The translations under genes and the position numbers were made by a program. The notes beneath the pieces were generated by a model. The model saw only the letters and a program-made list of their open reading frames with translations, did no database searches and was not told the origin of the DNA. DNA of 19,766 bases from G963674505 sp964575975 (GTDB lineage Bacteria; Desulfobacterota; Desulfobacteria; Desulfobacterales; SKZT01): contig CAZNTU010000097.1 of assembly GCA_964575975.1 (NCBI GenBank), forward strand, positions 1 through 19,766, read 5' to 3'. This document shows positions 14,881 to 19,766 of the stretch, piece after piece; the first letter of the stretch is position 1, and each line of letters opens with the position of its first letter.

Positions 14881-16221
14881 TCAGACCATGTTTAAAAAAA
14901 GTTCGTCCGGGTCCTCGAGGGCGTCGACGATTTTCCGGGTGAAACGGATCGCGTCCACGCCGTCGGAGATTCGGTGGTCGAAGCATACCACGACCGGCAT
15001 CATGAGCCTTGCGGCCAGTTCGTATTTGCCCTCCGGGGTTTGGCGGACCGCAGGTTGCATTCGCGCCTGCCCCAGTCCCAGAATCGCCGCCTCGGGATAG
15101 TTGACGATGGGGGAAAAATACCCTCCGCCCATGGGTCCCGCGTTGGTGATCGTGAACGTTCCGCCCTGCAGTTCCTCCAGGGACACCTTCCGCTGCCGGG
15201 AGCGCTGGGCGAGATCGGCCAGTTCCAGGGAAAGCTCCGTGATGCTTTTCCTGTCGACGTCCCGCACGACCGGGACCATCAACCCCTCGTCGGAGTTGAC
15301 CGCCACGCCGATGTGATAGTAGTTTTTCAGGATGATCTCGCCCGATTCCATGTCGATGCTCGCATTGAAGTAAGGAAACGCCTTCAGCGCGGCGACCGCC
15401 GCCTTGAGCGCGAACACCGTAAGGGTAAGCCTCCCGCCTTTTTCCGCTATCCTGTTCGCTTGTTTTTTTCGAAAGGCCTCCAGCAGGGTTACGTCGGCGA
15501 GATCCTGGTTGGAGACGTGCGGGACCTGACTCCAGGAAAGAGCCATTTGCCTGGCGGTCGCGCGCCTCAACGAACGAAGAGGGACTTTCTTGACCTCTCC
15601 CCATTTGGAAAAATCGGGAAGGGCGGGGGAGGGGATTCTTGCGGAGACAGTCTCGGCCGGCGCCCTTTCCGGTTTCTCCTCCGCAGGTTTCCTTTCGGGC
15701 TTTTCGCGTTCGGGGGGCGGGGCTTTCTTTTCCGTCTTTTTTCCCTCGGCGAATTTCTTCACGTCTTCCGCGGTGACAAGGCCGGCGGGGCCGCCGGGGG
15801 GAACGTCGGCCAAATCGACTTTCAGCTCGCGAGCCAGCTTTCGGGTGGCGGGGGAGGCGGGGATGGGCCCCGTGTCTCTTTTAGCCGGAAGCTCGATGGC
15901 CTTTTCGGAAGGCGCGGCTTCCTTTCTCTTTTCGGCCGTTTCCGGCGCAGGCTTTTCCGGCGGGACCTTCTCCGCCGCTTTGACGCCGTCGCTGAAGACG
16001 AACAGCACATCCCCGACTTTCACGATATCGCCTTCCTGGGCGTTGACTTTCTCCACGGTTCCGGTGAACGGGGACGGTATTTCCACGGCGGCCTTGTCCG
16101 TCTCGACCTCGAGCAAAGGGTCTCCCTCGCTGATCTCGTCGCCCTCGGACACGAATATTTTCAGGACCTCTCCCTCGTGAATTCCCTCGCCCAAATCGGG
16201 CAGCTTGAAAGCTCGGGACAT
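14881..16221 (-). CDS. pdhC: Pyruvate dehydrogenase complex E2, dihydrolipoyl acetyltransferase
   Basis: 446-residue core of the complex, which moves the acetyl group from lipoamide to CoA. One lipoyl domain (2-78) with the lipoylated Lys43 in EVETDKAAVEIP, a Pro/Ala/Lys/Glu-rich flexible linker (80-118), a peripheral-subunit-binding domain (about 120-158, PASPATRKLARELKVDL), a second charged linker, and the catalytic domain (about 215-446) ending with the active-site DHRISDG (His416, Asp420). The single lipoyl domain matches the Gram-positive/Thermus style of complex that goes with a heterotetrameric E1. ATG 16221 follows AGGAGAG. E1beta ends 27 bp upstream. A branched-chain complex E2 would look similar; the linked E1alpha favours pyruvate. 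Confidence 0.93.
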   Translation of the reverse strand: MSRAFKLPDLGEGIHEGEVLKIFVSEGDEISEGDPLLEVETDKAAVEIPSPFTGTVEKVNAQEGDIVKVGDVLFVFSDGVKAAEKVPPEKPAPETAEKRKEAAPSEKAIELPAKRDTGPIPASPATRKLARELKVDLADVPPGGPAGLVTAEDVKKFAEGKKTEKKAPPPEREKPERKPAEEKPERAPAETVSARIPSPALPDFSKWGEVKKVPLRSLRRATARQMALSWSQVPHVSNQDLADVTLLEAFRKKQANRIAEKGGRLTLTVFALKAAVAALKAFPYFNASIDMESGEIILKNYYHIGVAVNSDEGLMVPVVRDVDRKSITELSLELADLAQRSRQRKVSLEELQGGTFTITNAGPMGGGYFSPIVNYPEAAILGLGQARMQPAVRQTPEGKYELAARLMMPVVVCFDHRISDGVDAIRFTRKIVDALEDPDELFLNMV

Positions 16222-16248
16222 GTTTTTCTCTCCTGCTCTTTTATATGG

Positions 16249-17235
16249 TTACGATTTGGTATCCAATATTTTTTCGGCGGTGCGCAATATTCTTTTCACG
16301 CCGGGCATATAGTGGCTTTCCCGGGCGAACAGGGGGATGACCATGTCGAAGCCGGCCACCCTCTCGATCGGCGTTTGAAGGTAATAGAAGGTCTTTTCCA
16401 CGAGACGGGACACGATTTCGGCGCCGGGTCCGAAGCTCATGGGGGCTTCGTGAACGATCATGGCCCTCCCCGTCTTCTTGACCGACTCCGTGAAAAGTCG
16501 GTCGTCCAGAGGGGAAATGGTCAGGAGATCGATCACTTCGGCCTCCGCCCCCCGCTTTTCGGAAAGTTTCTCCGCAGCCTCCAGGGTCGGGCGGAGCATG
16601 GCCCCGTAGGAAATCATGGTGAGATCTTTTCCCTCCCTGGCGATCCTGGATTGGCCGATAGGTATGGTTTCCTCCTCGTCGGGGACTTCCTCCCGGAACG
16701 CTCGGTAGAGCGCCTTGGCCTCGTAGAAAACGACGGGGTCGGGGTCTCGTATGGCGCTGACCAAAAGGGCTCGGGCGTTTCTGGGGCCGGAGGGGATCAC
16801 CATTTTAAGTCCGGGAATGTGCGCCCAGAAGGCTTCGCGGCTTTCCGAATGGTGTTCCAGCGCACGCACGCCCCCGCCGTAGGGCGCCCGCATCACCATG
16901 GGAACGGAGAACCTGTCTCGGGAGCGCCATCGCATGCGCGAGGCGTGGTTTTCGATCTGGTGGAAATTCTGGTACGAAAATCCGGAGAACTGGATTTCGC
17001 ACACGGGTTTCAAACCGTAGATCGCCATCCCGATGGACATGCCGACAATCCCGGTTTCGGCAAGGGGCGTGTCCACCACACGCTGCTCCCCGAACCGCTG
17101 GATCAGCTGGTCGGTGACGCGAAACACTCCGCCGTCCCATCCGACGTCCTCGCCCAGCACCACGACGCCGTCGTCCCTCTCCATCTCTTGTCTCAAGGCC
17201 AGATTCAACGCCTGTACCATATTCAGTTTGGCCAT
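16249..17235 (-). CDS. pdhB: Pyruvate dehydrogenase E1 component, beta subunit
   Basis: 328-residue transketolase-like subunit that pairs with E1alpha to form the thiamine-diphosphate site. Typical stretches: VVVLGEDVGWDGGVFRVT (25-42), DTPLAETGIVG with Glu60, the residue that contacts the thiamine ring, PVCEIQFSGF, VMRAPYGGGVRALEHHSES and the C-terminal transketolase domain (DLLTISPLDD, VHEAPMSFGPGAEI). It starts four bases after the E1alpha stop, and its ribosome-binding site (AGAGGTGA) contains that stop codon, so translation of the two subunits is probably coupled, fitting their 1:1 use in the complex. Confidence 0.95.
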   Translation of the reverse strand: MAKLNMVQALNLALRQEMERDDGVVVLGEDVGWDGGVFRVTDQLIQRFGEQRVVDTPLAETGIVGMSIGMAIYGLKPVCEIQFSGFSYQNFHQIENHASRMRWRSRDRFSVPMVMRAPYGGGVRALEHHSESREAFWAHIPGLKMVIPSGPRNARALLVSAIRDPDPVVFYEAKALYRAFREEVPDEEETIPIGQSRIAREGKDLTMISYGAMLRPTLEAAEKLSEKRGAEAEVIDLLTISPLDDRLFTESVKKTGRAMIVHEAPMSFGPGAEIVSRLVEKTFYYLQTPIERVAGFDMVIPLFARESHYMPGVKRILRTAEKILDTKS

Positions 17236-17239
17236 GTTT

Positions 17240-18379
17240 TCACCTCTTGCTTGAAAGGGTTGATTCCGCGCGTTGCATAGCCTGCTCGTCCTCGCCGGCT
17301 TCCTGAAGCTCCCTCGCGAGGTAGTCCCTCTGCGCCTTCAAGTGGGGGGGCGTTTCGGCGTAGACGTGGTCGAACATGTCCATGGGATCGCCCAACTCCT
17401 TCATTCTCGCCTCGGCCTTGTCCACGGCCCGCTGAACCTCCACCTTGACCTCGTCCTCCACCGCCTTGATGTAGTCCTTGTCGATCAGTCCCTTTTCCAC
17501 GAGATATTTCTCGAATCGCACGATGGGGTCCCTGGCCCTCCAGCCCTCGACCTCTTCCTCGGCCCGATAGCGTTTGGGATCGTCGGCCGTGGTATGCATC
17601 ATCATGCGGTACGTGACGCATTCGATCAAAGTGGGGCCTTCGCCCGCCCTCGCGCGCCGGACCGCTTCCCCGGCGGCGGCGTATACGGCAAGAATGTCGT
17701 TGCCGTCGACTTGTATCCCCGGAAATCCATAGGCGATGGCTTTCTGTGCGATGGTCTTGCTGCGGGTCTGCTTGATCAGGGGGACGGATATGGCCCAGTG
17801 GTTGTTCTGGCAGACGAAAATCACGGGCAGTTCGAAAACGCCGGCGAAATTCATGGCTTCGTGAAAGTCGCCCTCGGAGGTGGCGCCGTCGCCGAAATAA
17901 GTAATGGCCAGGTCGTCCTTTTTCCGGTATTTCATTCCCCAGGCCAGCCCGACCGCGTGCAGGGTCTGGGAGCCCACTGGAACGCTGACGGGAAGGTTGT
18001 TCTCGTTTTCGGCGATCTGAACGCCCTCGTTGTAGCCCGCGTAATACAGAAGAAACGTTTCGGGCTTTCTGCCTCGCCACAACTCCGCGGCCATTTCACG
18101 GAAGGAGGGGACGAACCAGTCCGATTCGCGAAGGTGGGCGATGGCGCCTACCTGGGAGGCCTCCTGGCCCGTTATGGGCGGAAAGGTTCCGATCCTGCCC
18201 TGCCGTTGGAGGTTCAGCATTCTTTCGTCGAACCGGCGTCCGAGCACCATGGCCCTGTGCATCTTCAGCAACAGGTCGTCGGAAATCTCCGGCTCCAAAT
18301 CCTTGTCGATCTTCCCGGTCTCGTCGAGAATGGAAAGGTAGTCCACATGGTATTGGATATCTATTTTTTTTCTCGGCAT
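17240..18379 (-). CDS. pdhA: Pyruvate dehydrogenase E1 component, alpha subunit
   Basis: 379-residue thiamine-diphosphate subunit that decarboxylates pyruvate and reductively acetylates E2. Shows the E1alpha start (ISDDLLLKMHRAMVLGRRFD), the PDH-like GRIGTFPPITGQEASQVG (61-78), the TPP/Mg motif from GDGATSEGDFHEA (163-175) to CQNNHW, and the phosphorylation-loop-like region YRMMMHTTADDPKRYR. The acidic C-terminal tail (after about 300) is long and helical. ATG 18379 has AAGGAG upstream. It is first in the operon pdhA-pdhB-pdhC-lpdA. The resemblance to PdhA of Bacillus-type complexes, rather than to the homodimeric AceE, sets the complex type. Confidence 0.95.
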   Translation of the reverse strand: MPRKKIDIQYHVDYLSILDETGKIDKDLEPEISDDLLLKMHRAMVLGRRFDERMLNLQRQGRIGTFPPITGQEASQVGAIAHLRESDWFVPSFREMAAELWRGRKPETFLLYYAGYNEGVQIAENENNLPVSVPVGSQTLHAVGLAWGMKYRKKDDLAITYFGDGATSEGDFHEAMNFAGVFELPVIFVCQNNHWAISVPLIKQTRSKTIAQKAIAYGFPGIQVDGNDILAVYAAAGEAVRRARAGEGPTLIECVTYRMMMHTTADDPKRYRAEEEVEGWRARDPIVRFEKYLVEKGLIDKDYIKAVEDEVKVEVQRAVDKAEARMKELGDPMDMFDHVYAETPPHLKAQRDYLARELQEAGEDEQAMQRAESTLSSKR

Positions 18380-18726
18380 GGCACGACTCCTTCAATGATT
18401 CGATTATGATCGGGAATTGGTCGCCTCCCGATCGAAAAGAGCGAGGAACATACCGGGACGTTCCCCGAGAATTTCGAACCCATATGCTTTTTCAGTAAAT
18501 CCAAATCATGTCTTCGTTAAACGATATGGGTTAATATGCTTATCGATCTTTGCGGAGTCAAGCGAGCGGGAGTTCGCGCGATTTGGCGTTCGCGAAGTTC
18601 CTTTTTATGTTGCGCCGGAAGTTGAAAAGGTCTACATAAGGGTAAAAACACAGGGGGCGCCTCCGGAGGGACTCGGTTTCGGTTCCGGAACGACGGCGCG
18701 CGTCAAAAGAAGGAGAAACCTACGCT
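18380..18726. promoter_or_regulatory. 347-bp divergent control region between pdhA and nadK
   Basis: Two dyads are visible. GATCGGGA (18408-18415) with TCCCGATC (18426-18433) forms an 8-bp stem about 30 bases upstream of the pdhA start, in its likely leader or promoter. AACCCATAT (18477-18485) with ATATGGGTT (18524-18532) is a 9-bp inverted repeat spaced by 38 bases, in the most AT-rich part of the spacer, where promoters for either gene would be expected. No confident -35/-10 pair, RNA gene or small ORF was found. The last 100 bases before nadK are GC-rich and non-coding. Confidence 0.45.
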
Positions 18727-19581
18727 TTGAAACGAATCGGGATTTACGTAAAGGACGAGGCAGAGGCGGAGAAAAAGGCCGAAGAACTGGAAAAGTGGCT
18801 GAAATCCAAATCCATCGATACCATTCGCCACGAAGGCGCCCCGACAGGTTTGAAGTTGACGGGAAAGGCGCATGCGTCCGCGCCCTCGGATTTGTTTTGC
18901 ATTTTCGTGCTGGGCGGGGACGGCACGTTTTTGAGCGCGGTACGCTGGATCGGGGACGAGGAGATACCGATCGTGGGCGTGAAGTTCGGGCAAGTGGGAT
19001 TTTTGGCGGAGATTACCGAGGACAACCTCTTTTCTGTAGCCGAGAAAATTTTGGCCGGGAAATTCAGGACTGTCCCAAGGATGAGGCTGGAGGTGGAACT
19101 CGTTCGCGGCGGAGAGGTCTACGTTCGGGAGACGGTCTTGAACGACGTGGTGATCAACAAGGGCGCGCTGGCGAGGCTTGCGCACATCGAAACCCATATC
19201 AACGACCATTATCTCACGACCTACAGGGCCGACGGCCTTGTCCTGGCGACCCCGACCGGGTCCACGGCGTATTCCCTGGCGGCGGGCGGGCCAATCATTC
19301 ACCCGGAAGTGCCCGGCATTATCATGACTCCCATCTCCCCGTTCACCCTCACCAACCGCCCCCTCATCGTGCCGGACACGTCCAGGATTACCATCAAGCT
19401 GGAAGCCAAGTCGAAGGACATCTTTCTGACCTTCGACGGCCAAGCGGGTCTGGAAATCTATGAAACGGACATTATCGTCGTCGGGAAAGGCGCCCACCCC
19501 GTTCATATGATCACTCTGCCGGAACAGGAATACTACGACGTGCTGAAAGCCAAGCTGCGGTGGAGCGGGGGCAGGGTGTGA
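18727..19581 (+). CDS. nadK: NAD kinase
   Basis: 284-residue cytoplasmic enzyme that phosphorylates NAD+ to NADP+. Catalytic GGDGT (63-67, Asp65), the following GFLAEI, the nucleotide-binding LNDVVI, and the glycine/threonine signature TPTGSTAYSLAAGGPI with a downstream HP. The second conserved block reads GVKFGQVGFLAE, with Lys86 where most homologues have Asn (GVNxG), a small departure worth noting. The start is TTG at 18727 (LKRIGIYVKD), in line with the family N-terminus; AAGGAG lies 11 bases upstream, rather far. Divergent from the pdh operon. No downstream partner gene is visible in the window. Confidence 0.95.
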   Translation: MKRIGIYVKDEAEAEKKAEELEKWLKSKSIDTIRHEGAPTGLKLTGKAHASAPSDLFCIFVLGGDGTFLSAVRWIGDEEIPIVGVKFGQVGFLAEITEDNLFSVAEKILAGKFRTVPRMRLEVELVRGGEVYVRETVLNDVVINKGALARLAHIETHINDHYLTTYRADGLVLATPTGSTAYSLAAGGPIIHPEVPGIIMTPISPFTLTNRPLIVPDTSRITIKLEAKSKDIFLTFDGQAGLEIYETDIIVVGKGAHPVHMITLPEQEYYDVLKAKLRWSGGRV

Positions 19582-19659
19582 ATGTCAGCCGTCAGCGGTT
19601 AGCTTGACATCGTAAACATAAGCCGCAACCAATTGAAATATTTCGACCTTGTGCGGTCG

Positions 19660-19716
19660 GGTCGCAATTCCCCCCTTGAGGGGGGCCAGGGGTCGCGATT
19701 CCCCCCTTGAGGGGGG
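19660..19716. repeat. Two tandem copies of a 26-bp hairpin repeat
   Basis: 19660-19685 and 19691-19716 are identical except for one base (A or G at the seventh position). Each contains CCCCCCTTGAGGGGGG, which folds on itself with a six-bp C/G stem. The second copy continues into GCTAGGGGGGTGTT. This type of C-run/TTGA/G-run intergenic repeat is widespread in bacteria. The remaining sequence to the right edge (19717-19766) shows no gene. Confidence 0.75.
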
Positions 19717-19766
19717 GCTAGGGGGGTGTTGTTTCCGGTGAACAATGGATCGAACATGGCGCATCG

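Noticed and set aside
13427..15604. A 725-codon open frame that includes lpdA and an upstream extension
   Set aside because: The first 251 codons lie antiparallel-frame within the E2 gene and read as Arg/Gly-rich nonsense; lpdA proper starts at 14851 with a ribosome-binding site and family-like N-terminus.
14974..17280. 768-codon plus-strand open frame opposite the pdh operon
   Set aside because: It is a shadow frame of GC-rich genes on the other strand; composition is Gly/Arg/His-rich without domain signatures, while the opposite strand encodes clear E2 and E1beta.
17273..18409. 378-codon plus-strand open frame opposite pdhA
   Set aside because: Antisense shadow of the E1alpha gene, with no recognisable motif and no ribosome-binding site.
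1..19766. CRISPR array, tRNA or rRNA genes, integrase or transposase genes
   Set aside because: No regularly spaced direct repeats with spacers, no cloverleaf-like or rRNA-like stretches, and no protein with recombinase motifs were found on either strand.

Overview
The window looks like a draft-scaffold piece from a free-living Gram-negative bacterium, most likely a deltaproteobacterium-like lineage (Desulfobacterota). That is an inference from gene style: TTG/GTG starts with strong Shine-Dalgarno sites, a sigma-54 promoter, DASS anion transporters beside CBS-domain and receiver proteins, and an E1alpha/E1beta-type pyruvate dehydrogenase. No rRNA or other taxonomic marker is present. A run of 100 N at 1863-1962 marks a scaffold gap.

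Left block (1-5690, GC-rich). The start of an imidazolonepropionase gene (hutI, minus strand) runs off the left edge. A long unknown gene on the plus strand is broken by the assembly gap; its C-terminal part looks like an M48-type metallopeptidase that has lost its zinc ligands. A tight minus-strand trio follows: an isocitrate lyase/PEP mutase superfamily lyase, an unknown protein and a Uma2-family (DUF820) nuclease-fold protein.

Middle block (about 5.86-13.42 kb, visibly more AT-rich in codons and spacers). This is a signalling/transport module. A sigma-54-type promoter precedes a gene whose reading frame joins a receiver domain to a pair of CBS domains. Next come a stand-alone receiver, two nearly identical DASS (SLC13) anion transporters, an 82-residue single-span membrane protein, and, on the opposite strand, a stand-alone receiver and a receiver-histidine kinase. 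None of the four receiver proteins carries a DNA-binding output domain. A 17-codon relic of a receiver C-terminus in front of the second transporter shows that the receiver-transporter unit was once duplicated. The block is bracketed by 30-bp inverted repeats (26 of 30 matching), one of them part of a 20-bp-stem palindrome, so it may be an acquired or transposed segment, although no recombinase gene is visible.

Right block (13.43-19.77 kb, GC-rich). A four-gene minus-strand operon encodes pyruvate dehydrogenase E1alpha, E1beta, E2 and dihydrolipoyl dehydrogenase. It diverges from NAD kinase (nadK) across a 347-bp spacer with two dyads. A 26-bp hairpin repeat in two tandem copies closes the window.

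The most interesting candidate is the middle block: a phosphorelay with no visible transcriptional output, physically linked to duplicated anion transporters and an adenylate-sensing type (CBS) protein, possibly controlling transport by protein-protein contact.
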